A DNA stretch of 64,000 nt. Origin: Owenia fusiformis. Lineage: Eukaryota > Annelida > Polychaeta > Sabellida > Oweniidae. Each line of letters begins with the position of its first letter. The stretch's first letter is position 1. Where the stretch lies: positions 45,899,885-45,963,884 of the forward strand of contig CAIIXF020000001.1 of assembly GCA_903813345.2 (NCBI GenBank), given 5' to 3'. A model generated the notes under the pieces. That model was not told where the DNA came from, did no database searches, and was given only the letters and a program-made list of their open reading frames with translations. Shown here in pieces: positions 36,401 through 47,263 of the stretch. The position numbers and the translations under genes are program-made.

Positions 36401-37131
36401 TTTGTTAGATGTTTGTTTGGTAACTGATTATTTGTTTGTTGTTAACGGATCTTTCTAGCATGGTGCACCATAGCATATGATTTTTGTAACAATGATTTCA
36501 TTTCTGATGAACCCAATGAAGTACATGTAGTATGTGCCCAAGCCCAAAGCTAAAGTCAAGCCAAGACTTCATTTTGAGCAATGCATATATCTATCAGTAG
36601 AAGATATTCAACCCTCCCCATTTCTTTATAACTCATATCAATATTAGTGGAAATAAAAGTTGTCATTCCTGGAAGTCTGGTTGCAAATAACTACTTTATT
36701 CATGCCCTGAAGACTTGATCAATATCTCCTTTCCTTTGATCTTATCTACACAAATATAGAATTGTCCATCATCAGTAATGGCTGACTCATATTAGAACTC
36801 TATTTTTGTTCATGTTGCAGGAATTTAAAATTGGAGAATATTTAAGAAAACTATGCAGTTCAAATGTATTCATATTGCTCTATGCTGATTATAGGCCACA
36901 AACTGTAGCCAGTGGAAGAAATATGGGAAGGCATGCGAAGGCCAAATGAGAACAGCAAAAGCTCTGAATATGAAGGATGTCCTGAAAAAGGCGAAAGAAG
37001 AGGGTGACACTTACAATCTTAAAGCTCCGGCAGATGCACCATACAAACAAAACATTAGTACTCTAACTGCTGAACTTGAAGCGCAAATGAAATCACTGAG
37101 TATAGACTCTAGCGAACTTGACATGGAGTGA
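30472..37131 (+). CDS. Death-domain NB-ARC STAND protein (APAF-1/NLR-like)
   Basis: Five exons join in phase: 30472-30750, 31488-31607, 32923-33473, 34456-36123 and 36895-37131 (stop). They encode about 950 residues. The first encodes a Death domain (WLRVAANQLGNKKRDVARAL to LKDLANRLSP). The third carries the NB-ARC ATPase: Walker A GLSGSGKTE at the exon start, Walker B KFLLIFDD near 33155, sensor region VIITTQT at 33231, and GxP-like HLPSAL near 33385. Exon four begins with a winged-helix-like region (LCMVFKAMAFFDSKAIPVFI) that ends in an MHD-like VDTHDLVQLATR. A long alpha-helical tail follows, perhaps TPR-like, with KKLSKD-type basic stretches. No WD40 or LRR repeats are seen. By family this is a nucleotide-switched oligomerising platform in cell death or innate immunity. 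The 5' end is missing, because the Death-domain exon needs one base from an unseen exon. Confidence 0.85.
31676..31838. repeat. Tigger/pogo-like fragment
   Basis: CACAGTGTACAATAAAGCC opens it, and GTGTTCGGATTAGAGAGGTG with TTTCACTGTA closes it. It shares GGATTAG and GTGTTCACATTCAAGG-type words with the fuller copy at 32117-32638. It lies in an intron of the STAND gene. Confidence 0.5.
32117..32638. mobile_element. Tigger/pogo-like non-autonomous DNA transposon
   Basis: The left end is CAGTAGAACCTGTATATCTA and the right end is GATTAGACAGGTTTTACTG, each flanked by TA. CCTAATCTGAA/GTTCGGATTAG words occur through the element. The ends fit the pogo/Tigger pattern (CAGT...AACCTG), and the 522 bases have no transposase frame. 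A more decayed relative lies at about 31845-32050. Confidence 0.7.
33570..33985 (+). repeat. Three-unit imperfect tandem repeat in the NB-ARC/winged-helix intron
   Basis: Units near 33678, 33813 and 33957 share TTAACTTTTCAG, GCCATCTTGCTTT and GGTGGCCATTTTGGAAG. The linking words are ACACATGTTACATGGTAAG and GATAAATATT. Periods are about 135 and 144 bases. Confidence 0.6.
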
Positions 37132-37298
37132 TTTGTTAAATGAACATGTATATAAGATATAAATATATATGCAAAGTTTGACTGATATGTAAACAGTGAT
37201 GGGTGCCTCGGTTTAACAGCTTAGTGAGCACCCTACAGTGTACATGTATACATACTCTGATTATATCTAATGCTACACTATAAATCTAATGTTACCAG
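37132..37298. other. 3' region of the STAND gene
   Basis: The stop codon is followed by AT-rich sequence without a clear AATAAA before the TTAA fold-back begins. The 3' end may lie inside the repeats (AAATAAAG occurs near 37370). Confidence 0.3.
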
Positions 37299-37710
37299 TT
37301 AAGGTACAGCTGGAAAGTAACATTTTGGTAAAAAATTGCTATACCTGCACATGTTATTTTCTGGTACTAAATAAAGTATGAAGGCATGTGTCAATTTCCT
37401 TGCTTTTTTCAGGAAAGTATCATTACATTGTCTTCTTTTAGAATATCTGGTAGGAGTTCAATGGGAACTCCAGGAAATTCTGATATTTCACACTTTCTAT
37501 TTTTCCAAATTTTCTTTCAAAGTGTCCAGACAACACAGAAGCTTCCATTGAACTGTTTCCAGATATTCTAAAAGTAAACAGTGTAATGATACTTTCCTGA
37601 AAAAAGCAAGGAAATACACACATGCCTTCATACTTAATTTTGTACCAGAAAATAACATGTGCAGGTATAGCAATTTTTTACCAAAATGTTACTTTCCAGC
37701 TGAACCTTAA
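37299..37710. repeat. TTAA-type fold-back element, copy 2
   Basis: The element is bounded by TTAA at 37299-37302 and 37707-37710, with ends GGTACAGCTGGAAAGTAACA and its mirror. It matches the copy at 27164-27570 almost base for base across some 400 bases. TTAA flanks are the target signature of piggyBac-type elements. Confidence 0.8.
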
Positions 37711-37730
37711 GTAAAATATCATGAACAGTT

Positions 37731-37870
37731 TTACTGTGTCACCACCACAAATGGTGACATATTGTTATAGCCTAAAACTTTTCTGGAAAGGGTTTGTGGT
37801 TTGGTTTAAGGAGGTTGGTCGGAGGTCTGTGTCTGTAACAAATGGCAGTTGGTGACATTTTGCATGTTAA
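37731..37870 (+). repeat. TGTCACCACC-family MITE, short copy
   Basis: GTGTCACCACCACAAATGGT opens it, and CAGTTGGTGACATTTTGCAT closes it. It lies 20 bases after the TTAA fold-back copy. Confidence 0.7.
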
Positions 37871-38023
37871 GTTTACACTCTTCAAAAGTTTTGTCGAGCA
37901 ATGTGTGTATATTTAGAAATATATAAGCACAAGTGCCAACGGGAAAAAAGGGTAGGGTGCTTCCTCTGGTGTGTCTGAGCGTTAACATCAGCTGCCTCTA
38001 GTCATATCCACTAACAAAACAAC

Positions 38024-38140
38024 ATTTTTGGGGTTGCCGAGTTGGCCGAGAGGGCTTGAGCACCAGCACGTTTAGGCTAGGCGATTGGGGCTGTAACCAC
38101 GAGGTTGCAAGTACGAGACGCGTGTGCTCCTTGCGTTTAT
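38024..38140 (+). repeat. tRNA-Ser/Leu-like SINE head
   Basis: GTTGCCGAGTTGGCCGAGAG fits the A-box of a class II (Ser/Leu) tRNA. The block GAGGTTGCAAGTACGAGAC is a degraded B-box at the expected distance. The sequence does not close into a good tRNA acceptor stem, so it is scored as a SINE and not as a tRNA gene. Confidence 0.4.
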
Positions 38141-38461
38141 TCATTTTTGTATTACTGACTAATTACTTGTAATTAAAGCCCATGATTTTCCAAACTTTAG
38201 AAAGGGGATGTCCTGTACAGAATATGAGAGAACATAATCTGTCCTCGAGCAAGATTTTTTAATAAAATCAATTTCAGAAAGCAAATTGAATGTTCAGATA
38301 TGTTTATCACTATGTATCATAAATCATATGTTTCAACTAGGAGCCAAGACTGTCCAGTCATGGAACTCATTAATTCAGTAGACTGTATGAATTAACACAT
38401 AAATACTGGCTTTGTATAAAAAACCTCCTACCTCATACCCACCTACCCACGTACGTGGGAC

Positions 38462-38822
38462 ATGATACAGTCTTTGAAGGGTTCAATTTTAAAGATCTTA
38501 GTTTATTAAATCTTAGTTTATGATGTATTATAGATGCATTTGTAACGACCCTTGATAGCAAGTTGCTACTACATCCAAGCTGGGTTCGATTCCCACTCGG
38601 GGCATCGAATTTAGGACACTTTCTCTCATGTCTTTATCTGGCTTGTTGGACCTATGCTCGCGGTCGTTAGTTATTTATTCCCCTGGGGCGCCCTCGGGTC
38701 ATTTATTTATGAATCTGTTGAGTCATAAAATAAAGCTGGAAATGTGGAAATGTTAATAATTTGAGCTATTTTGAGATTTAATAATCTTTAAAATTGAACC
38801 CTTCAATAACTGTGTCATGTTC
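38462..38822. repeat. Hairpin element containing a second tRNA-like block
   Basis: GAAGGGTTCAATTTTAAAGAT near 38475 is mirrored by ATCTTTAAAATTGAACCCTTC near 38783, and outward by CATGATACAG and CTGTGTCATG. Inside, TAACGACC (about 38542) and GGTCGTTA (about 38663) form a second pair around GGGTTCGATTCCCACTC, a good pol III B-box. Confidence 0.55.
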
Positions 38823-39149
38823 AGTGTAGATGGTCATGAGGTAGGTTTTTTTATACAAAGTAAAAGTACTAAGAGACATAAATTACATTTTCAAAAATCT
38901 TTCAAATCAAATCAGAAAGTATTAATACTAGATGCACAACATTCAGGTTATCATATTTTGCTAGAGAAATTGAATTTGTCATATTCAAAATCTAGATTTC
39001 AATCTAATCAGTTTTACTGAGTTATTTCATCAATATGTGTGGAGAATGTAGTTAAATGCTTGAAATAAAAAACAATGAGCAAAATACATATATTTTCCTT
39101 GCATTATTTTTGTGGCAATTGGTACAATTATCAACAACACATAAACAAT

Positions 39150-39255
39150 TTGTCACCACCAGGTTGAAATTGTTAGTGTAAAAACACCAACACCTAAAGT
39201 CAGCCACAAAAAAATGGCGGCTCTAACATTATTTTATCACTTGATGGTGACATTA
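39150..39255. repeat. Decayed TGTCACCACC-family copy
   Basis: TTTGTCACCACCAGGTTG on the left and CTTGATGGTGACATTAAC on the right bound about 105 bases. The central part (AAAATGGCGGCTCTAAC) differs from the other copies. Confidence 0.4.
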
Positions 39256-39702
39256 ACACCCTTGGTATATGTAGCTACCGATAAAGTCCTTGAGGGAAAA
39301 AGTGTTACTTTGTTAAAGATCTATAGAAAATGTTACAGCTTCTGAACACTCCAATGTATCATACGGTCGTGTAGATGTAAAAGACATGGAAAAGCAGATC
39401 AGTTTATATTTACAGGATATAACTATAACATATTCCCATTACCCATATGCAAAATTGTACTGATCCTGTAACTGGGTGCTCTGGAAACTCATTCAGATGG
39501 GTTAAAGTTCGCATTTTACTTAAATTTTATATAATAATGAATTTTAGAAATGTCACTCAAAGGCAATTATAACAGATTATTGATTCATAGTACTGACTTA
39601 AAAATCTTTCTGGGTCCCTTGTTGATTATATTAGAAAAATATTTAGCTTGTACAGCTTTTACATGAAATGTACTAATGCCCCATTGCTATTTATTGTATA
39701 CA

Positions 39703-39869
39703 TGCACCAGCGGATCTAGACGGGGCGTGCCCCCCCCCCCCCCCCTAAAAAAGTCGGAAAATTCGTCTTTTTCCTTAATCGCTTTTTACAAAATTTGACT
39801 CTTCGGTCACAGTTATTATCACACGCCCCCCCCCCCCCCTAACACAAAATCCTGGATCCGCCCGTGCAC
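39703..39869. repeat. hAT-like short element with poly-C tracts
   Basis: TGCACCAGCGGATCTAGACG at the left is mirrored by TGGATCCGCCCGTGCACA at the right. Poly-C runs of 17 and 14 bases follow each end word. Confidence 0.5.
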
Positions 39870-40949
39870 ATGTGTGTATGTATGTTGTTCACTCACCCTT
39901 TTGAAAATAATGGGGAGTCAAAGGCACAGTGTCAAATCATTTTATTTAACAATATCTTTCACTGGAAATGTATGATACGGTAATGGTCATGTTCCAAAAT
40001 CCCAGTAACCATCCCAAGCGGTGGAAGATATCATTGAATTGTGGCACCTACGCACAATATATGAAGAATTGATCGACATGTAATCTAGAGTTTCCATGTC
40101 ATATACGCTTGGTTTAGTTCAAATATTAACGCAATACGTCAACTATAAATTAGTTTAATTCCTTGAAAACTAAAAAATAACGAAATCGACACTTCCCGTC
40201 CATCTTGAATGCGAAGGTGACTGCCCTTAGCCTTCCCTTGATACTGACAAGTGAGTTAGTATATCGTCCCCGGGGTATCTTCCAACAGTGGACCAGTGCC
40301 TTAATTTTTAGGAGGCCCCTTTGAATATACTGTGCTCAAAAATCAATACTATCACACTGGAACACCCTCACAACGGTTAAGTCAGATACCGTTGTCACAA
40401 ATGGCGGACGCAACCGGCGCTTCAACTCTCTTCAATCACTTGGTTCTCATTCCATAAAACCTCGTCGCTAATTGTGTGCATGTATTAAGCTCTTGTGATG
40501 GTGTATCATATGAAATCCCAATTTCAATGAAATGTGGTTGTGAATCGCCACAATACGCCGTCTCCCATATATCGTCAATGACAACGGAATCTAAATTTGA
40601 AATAATCAACAGAGACAAAGGCACATGGTAAGATGTGACAACGGACTGTGGTGGATGTATTGCAGTAAGACATAGGAGAAATAACAACGTGAACAAGACC
40701 CTTTGTCTTGAACACGAATCTGTGGCCACCATTTGTGACAACGATATCTGACTTTACCGTAGTTGTCAGGCTGTTCCGGTGTGACTAAATTAACATTTTC
40801 ATGTACTCTTCGAAATAACACACTGAACATCAATATTAATGGACTTATGTTTATTGCAAATCAAAGATGGAAAATCGAAAATACAGCTAACTGTAAAAAA
40901 GTTTGAAGTTAAGTCATATTCTTTTCTTTCACTTCATACATGTGCATCA
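39870..40949. other. Intergenic stretch downstream of the vWA gene (no gene assigned)
   Basis: This stretch is slightly richer in G+C than its surroundings near 40200-40800. ATGGCGGACGCAACCGG at 40400 opens an 18-codon frame. A 101-codon minus-strand frame (40436-40741) has a hydrophobic start but no recognisable domain or splice context. I cannot support a gene here. Confidence 0.3.
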
Positions 40950-43900
40950 CTAAACGCGGTTAACAGGCTGACACGTCTTTCTTGCAATGTTATTGATGTT
41001 TTCTTCCAGTTCATCAAATGACGTAAGGTCAATCCTCATCTCTTTGTCCGGTTGTATCTTTGAAAACTCCTCTTCACGCAATTTCTCTCTTTGTTTCTCA
41101 GACATTTCCTTTTCTTCTTCTGGACTATTTGGCAAAGTAACCAGAATTAAAGCACATATTTTGCGTATGTTATTAGCTTCTCGAATAGTCTCAGATTTCT
41201 TGATTTGAGGATGAGTATATCCATCAGTCATCAACAATACAGCACACTAAAATCAGATAATTACTGTATTTATCTGATATTTGAAGATGGATAACCCCTT
41301 TAATCCTGCCGTTAAGTACTCATTACTCAAGCAATAGCTCAGTATCGGCAGTAAGGCTGACGCTGGAAATTTTCAGATATTGAATTCTTAAAAGATCAGG
41401 TATGGTATTGAGTATGATTTTAAAAAAGAAGAAAATGTATTCACGGTGGGAAAATAGTCATGACCAAAGATACATAGAAAATAAAATACTTCTAATCAAC
41501 AAATTAAAGTCTTGGAACGTGGGGACAAATTGTAGAATAATGATGTGCTTGTTAAGATTGATAGTCAATAAAGTTTTTTTAACTAATGTTGCAACTAAAA
41601 CTAATGAACTGTTGAAGTTTAGAGGTTGAACGAGACTTTTCAAAAACAAAAAATCTACAAAAAACTGTACATCACGTATATCTGCGCCTTTATTACGTCT
41701 TCCATTTTCTTCAGTCAAATGAACCTCTCTTGCATGACGAAGAGCTTCAAATGTGTGGGTAGCACATGGTTTAGCATCAAGTGGCATTTCATCAATTGCC
41801 TTTCGTACCTGTTATATGAATAAACGATGTCATTCATAAATCAGTGTAAAAAGTCATTAAACATTTTGCTTGCGTTTTAAAACATTGATATTATCTATAT
41901 GATCACAAAGATTCACTAACCATCCTCGCACTATTGTAGGTGTTGAAGTAGAGAAAGTCTCTGACAATACTGCCATATACAGAAGCTGCAATTTGGGTGA
42001 ATGCTGGTCCAATAGGAAAGTTGGAAGCTACAGGAAACATCTATTACACAGACCAAGTCGATTCCACAGACAGTTGTCGAAGTCTCGGCTAAGGATTAGA
42101 ATATAAACATTATTCATGATTGAAGAAGTTGTTCACTGGCATAAGAAGGTTCTATGCCGTTCTGTTCATGATATATATTGATACCAAAGAATCTGTCAAT
42201 ATGCATTTCAAAAGACTTTTAAATTGAAGTCACTGGTCCCATCTGGTTATAAAGACATTTGCGTTGTTCATTCTCCAGTTAATTGGTTGCTTAAGTGAGG
42301 GAATTCTCACTTGTTTGGTGGAGCTGTTGGGTATATTTGCTCTTGACTGACTAGCTTTTCAGAAACCAGATGAAACGGCTGAAATATGTGGATACAAATC
42401 AACGTCACGTGTTTGTTGGAGAAAATGATGAAAATAAACATGATAAATAAGCTTCAATATTTTCCCCAACGGAAGTTCATCCATTTTGTTATAAAGACGT
42501 CTTTATAACCAGATGGGGACCAGTGAATGTTTTATTGTTATCCAGCTTACCCACTCCTCTTTCTGACAGAGTTGATAAACATTTATTCGATGGCTTCACA
42601 CATGGGAAGCTATTCGTTCTGCCCTCTTCGTTAAACCGATCCTCTAATACGCCCAACTTGTCCTGACACACTTTTCGTTTCCATTCATTACCCAAACATT
42701 CATAGTAAACGCATTCATCAATTTCATTTGGTTTACCAGGGACTTCAGCTACTTTGTATCGGCCTTCGGATATCCTGCACCCTTAATTAAGGAAAACACA
42801 CGATATGAAAGGCAGTTTGAAAGGAAGTGTAAGAGGAAACATTCAATGAAAGATAAAACCCATATTGATTTGGACTATATTAATAGATCAATAATTAATA
42901 AATAAGGGTTATGTACTGGGAGGTTTTGGATATGGGGTTTATCCAGAGGGAGATATGCATATCTACCTGAGGGACCGTACATTCGTACTAGGCTTGATCA
43001 AAAAGTTCTTTATCCTATACCAAGTAGAGTTTTCAGGGGCATATGGCCATTTCAATAGTACAAGGTGTAAAAATAAACAAATCGTTCATATGCAAAGTCA
43101 TTTTATTGCATTTCCACTTTTATTGGGAAGCGGGAAGATATGCACCGAAGCGGGGGATATGGCGGGAGATATGGAGGTTCTGGATATGGAAACCTCAAAA
43201 TCCGGATACGGGATATATCTTACCAACTTAATTATCTCCCTAAAACTCTACTTGGCATAGGATAAAAATGCATACGTACTAGGCTTGATCAAAAAGTTCT
43301 CATAATATCTTTCTAATTTCTTTATTTTTCAATATATTCTGGCATTTTCAAAGAATATGCAGCAGAGAATGTCTTATTAATTCAGCAAAAATAGAATTTT
43401 TGAATAATATCAAACAACGATGGGGAAAAGAACCATATTTGGATTTAATAAAGAACGCTGAACATAGGAAATCTATGACGCGATTAAGAATAAGTGCACA
43501 CAATTTAGAAATAGAGCGAGGAAGATATATAAGACCAATAATTCCGAGAGATCAAAGAAAATGCAAATTATGTAAAATCAACACTGGTACGGAAACTCAT
43601 TTTATTATTGAATGCCAAAAATTGGAAAAATGAATACTTTGATACGTTTAACTCAATTTGCCCAAATCTAACTGTATTGACTCCCGAAGAAAAGGCTTAT
43701 TATATGTTTAATGCTGAGGGTAACATGTGTATCACCTTTGCAAAATACCTTTATGAAATAATTGAAAAGAGATCAACTATATTAACATTATAAATATATA
43801 CATGTAGGCTAATAGTAGTGGTTGATATATATCTAATTCTCCCTTTCGCGGTTCGCCCTTTGAATCAGAACGTTCGCAAATATGCACTGAAAAAGCACTC

Positions 43901-46900
43901 AAAAAGGACAAAATTTGATTGGTCAATATATTCCCATGATGCATTTCGCGTAGCTATTTGCGTGACCCGGAAGTTCTAAATCAAACTAATTACGCAATTT
44001 TGTTTTTACACCCGCACGCTAAATAAAACAATGTCACCATCGGAAGTGTTCTTCTTTGTCATTGCTTCAATAGTCAGTATACCGAATTAAATCAATAAAA
44101 AATTGTACAATGAACAACAAAATTCGGAAACGAGTACTATAGATTTGCTTTCGGACCACTGAACAGATTGACCTAGATAATAGCGACGCGTCTTCTTTGG
44201 TCTACTGCTCAGTTGTTTGTGGTTTTTCAACGTAACTCTATAATGTAATTTGAAGATGATTACTTTTATTCAGTTGTTGCATCGATGTTGCAGTTTGTAG
44301 TGCGGTAAGATTGGCATGAAAGTATTGAAAGTCGAATGGAATTGTTTTTTCCAATATGGCGACTAGTCAACTGATCACGTGACCTTCTCTTCCGGAATAT
44401 TTTCTCACTTTTCAATCATCGTTTTCACCACGCCATGAATCAATACAATGAAAAAAATAGCTGTTATACTAAGATTAATAAGAGATCAATCGTTTCTCAT
44501 AATTTTTTCTGTACTCTCGTACGGGAATATGAACGAATATATCGATTGAAAAATAGGTGTGAAAATCCCCATGTTAAACCTATGAGGGAAAACAAGGAAG
44601 TATAAATTTGTTCCTCCGCGAACTGCATCATGGGAAATATTTTGACCTTATAAGGAAAGATTTTTGCGTCTCCTCTTTTGAAGAGGGAACAACGATTTCA
44701 AGAATTATGATCAGTCAATTGCATTATATTGTCATTGTATGCCATGTAAAATTTTCATTTTATGTTATTGTAATTGTATGTATAGTTTTAGTTTTTATTT
44801 TATCATGTTTATTTGCTGTACATTTACCCGAAAGTGATTTTTAGTACAACAAAGCATTGAATAATATTAATTTTTACAGATATATTGAATAAGAAATGGT
44901 TGCCATAGTAACGGGAAATCAAGGCACCCGTGGCATATAAAAGAAATTGAGAGAATGGCTCTTATTATGCATGTTAACATAAATTACCAAAATGTCGACT
45001 TGAATAATATGTTATTAAGTGCTTTTACTATTAAAGAATTGATCAGAGGATTTATGATATCATAGGGGATGGTTTCATGCTTCATTAGATATGATACCAG
45101 AGTCTGAGACTCGAAACTAATCATCAGAAATGACTGAGTAATAAGAGAATGTAATAGATACAGAGATCTTCTGAAATACTTATAAAATTCATAGTGATAA
45201 AAAGTTGCTAAGATATCAACAAAATTACATCGTGTGTGTGGTCTGAACATATTAAAAATGAACAAAATGGGCAAAATCAATTTCCCTCGGATATTTGACA
45301 AAACAGTCATTGGGTCTAAAATTAACTTCTAGTGAAGCATAACAATCATCCATTATGAAATAACGCAATTCACATGTATGACCATCTATGTAATAGTTCA
45401 AAACAGTCAAGAACCCATACTATTTGACAATTCAATGTGTTTGATAGCTTATTTGACAACTTATTATTTATTTAAACATGGTTAATGGGGGCTATTCTAA
45501 TTAGTTTTTTATTTGCTCCGGATGCCTTTATGTCATGTTAATATGACAACCATTTCTTATCTAATATTTCTGTTATTCTAAATATGTTTTGCTGGATTAA
45601 TAAAACATTCCATGCTGCACATTCTGTGAAATTTCATAAAAAAATACTGAAAAATAAAGAAATTAGAGCTTTATGATCAATCCTCGTATATATCACTTTC
45701 TGTTGAAAACCCATTTAAATTAGAAAATTTTAAAAGCAAAGTGTACGTACTTACCCTTGAAGTCAGGGTGAGGCTCAACCCTACCACGTTTAGGCACTTT
45801 TACACCTCTGTTCTCCGCTAAACAGATATGTCAAATTATCACATGTAAGTACATCAAATCAATTATAAAAATGTGGGGTTAACACAGATTTTTTCAAAAT
45901 CAAGGTATTTCTCTTTGATTTAACCCACATTCTAGAAAAACTAGATGGATTGCTGTCAATTTATAACAATTGAATGCTCCTCGATGGACGGGAAACTGGA
46001 TGAGCAGTTACGAAACGACCACCATGCAAAATTACACCTACCTGCTCTTCGAACGAAAATACTTTACACACCTTTGGAAAGCTGTCGTAGTCATTATTGA
46101 CAATTTAAAATTTCACAGGATTGACTACCACCAAATAATTTGTAATAAAATTCATTTAATAAACAAGGCATAACATGCAAAATGTCAGCATTGCCATACG
46201 TAACAGACGCTGAATGCCGTTACAGACGCCGAAGCCGAACACCTGTACCTGCTAAAAATTGAGACTATACAGGGTGTCCACAAAAAAGTATACCCAACTT
46301 CAAATCCAAATCACTGGAATCCTAGGCAGTTTTCTTTTAAAATACAAAGGTGGTAGTAAAATGCCTGATTTATTCTCCATCAAATGGTACCAAGATCATA
46401 ATGTAACTGTCATGTATGACTGAGTAATCTTGACCATTATGAGAGGTGGTAAAATTAGCACTATGCCAAGTTACCTTCCTGTGTGGCAATTGATGTGTAA
46501 TTGGCTAAGCATCTTTTTCTGTTACATTAAGTTAGAGGACAGGCCTTCCATACAGAACTGAACTTGGGACTGAGCAACTCTCTAATGAAAAAAAGTTTGG
46601 CCAAAAGCTTAACTTACTCTAAAATAGGCCTGCAAAAATGGTTCAATTGATACCTGAGCAGTAGAGCCAACAAAAAGTTCTAGAAGGCAATATAGAACCC
46701 CTATTCTTACTATTGAAATGGTTTCTAGCAATACTGCCCCACATTATTATGCAAAAGTGTGAAGAACATAAAACAAGTGTCAATTTGAACATTAATAATG
46801 TTTTGAACACAAAAAAATCATTCACTGTGTCATTCCTACTTGAATGCCAACTTGGCACAGTGCTGATTTTACCACCTTTCATAAAAGTCATGATTGCTCA

Positions 46901-47263
46901 GTCATCCATGACAGTTACATAATGATCTAGGTACCATTGGATGGAAGACAAACTAGGCCTTTTACTGCTACCTTTGTATTTTTTTTAAAATCGCTCAGAA
47001 TTCTAGAAACCTGGCATTGAAGATGGGTATACTTTTTTTGTGGACGCCCTGCATAGCAATATGTCATCAATTCTAAGGTGACGGCATAAAATGACAAAAT
47101 GCTTTTATATTCCGACAACTAGTTTGGCAAAAATACATCATTTTTAGAGGTAGCCAAAATGATAAACGGTAGGGATCATATAGTTACCCCAATCGCCAAG
47201 ACCTCCTGCATGTGCCACAGCCCACATCCCAAACAGGACTATTACTGTATGCACCAACATCAT
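40950..47263 (-). CDS. Secreted von Willebrand factor A domain protein
   Basis: Six exons on the minus strand: 47188-47263, 45755-45817, 42551-42781, 41921-42088, 41671-41808 and 40950-41246 (stop). Exon 1 follows TTTTTAG directly and encodes a clear signal peptide (MMLVHTVIVLFGMWAVAHA). Exon 2 is a basic linker (ENRGVKVPKRGRVEPHPDFKG). Exon 3 is a cysteine-rich module (GCRISEGRYKV, CVYYECLGNEWKRKVCQDKL), perhaps vWC-like. Exons 4-6 form a vWA domain: DLVCVIDVSCS (MIDAS DxSxS), PCATHTFEALRHA (MIDAS Thr) and AVLLMTDGYTHP (MIDAS Asp), ending LDELEENIN-style with NIARKTC. All junction phases agree except within exon 4, which is one base out of frame after DVSCS. The product is probably extracellular and metal-dependent in adhesion; its partner is unknown. 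Confidence 0.8.
42984..43300. mobile_element. Hairpin-ended insertion flanked by 26-bp direct repeats
   Basis: CGTACTAGGCTTGATCAAAA then AGTTCT occurs at 42984-43009 and again at 43275-43300. Just inside, TTATCCTATACCAAGTAGAG is mirrored by CTCTACTTGGCATAGGATAA. The middle is rich in GGATATGG words. It lies in intron 2 of the vWA gene. Confidence 0.6.
43385..43792 (+). pseudogene. LINE reverse-transcriptase tail fragment, frameshifted
   Basis: The frame reads MTRLRISAHNLEIERGRYIR, then IPRDQRKCKLCKINTGTETH and FIIEC. This is the C-terminal cysteine motif of many animal non-LTR retrotransposon polymerases. At about 43622, in an A-run, the frame changes and continues as NEYFDTFNSICPN up to a stop at 43792. 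No reverse transcriptase core or endonuclease remains upstream. Confidence 0.65.
43793..45754. other. vWA gene intron 2, remainder (no gene)
   Basis: Promoter-like words occur between 43.9 and 44.6 kb (TTTCGCGTAGC, CCGGAAGTTC, CAATATGGCGACTAG, TGATCACGTGACC, TCATGGGAAA), but no coding exon could be attached. The rest is AT-rich and featureless. Confidence 0.3.
46165..46240 (-). repeat. End fragment of the TGTCACCACC family
   Basis: ACAAGGCATAACATGCAAAA followed by TGTCAGCATTGCC is the right-hand end of the family in reverse. GTAACAGACGC...GCCG words follow, as in the interior of the longer copies. The opposite end is missing. Confidence 0.45.
46270..47051. mobile_element. Mariner-like long-inverted-repeat element
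   Basis: CAGGGTGTCCACAAAAAAGT at the left is matched by CTTTTTTTGTGGACGCCCTG at the right. Further inside, GAGAGGTGGTAAAATTAGCA pairs with TGCTGATTTTACCACCTTTC, and TGTCATGTATGACTGAG pairs with CTCAGTCATCCATGACA. Most of the 780 bases can fold. No transposase frame is visible. It lies in intron 1 of the vWA gene. Confidence 0.7.

Noticed and set aside
38024-38125. tRNA-Ser/Leu gene
   Set aside because: The A-box is good, but the B-box is degraded and the acceptor stem does not pair; a SINE head is more likely.
40436-40833. Minus-strand frames of 75 and 101 codons near the vWA gene 3' end
   Set aside because: One has a hydrophobic stretch, but no family match, no splice continuity with the vWA gene and no start context was found.
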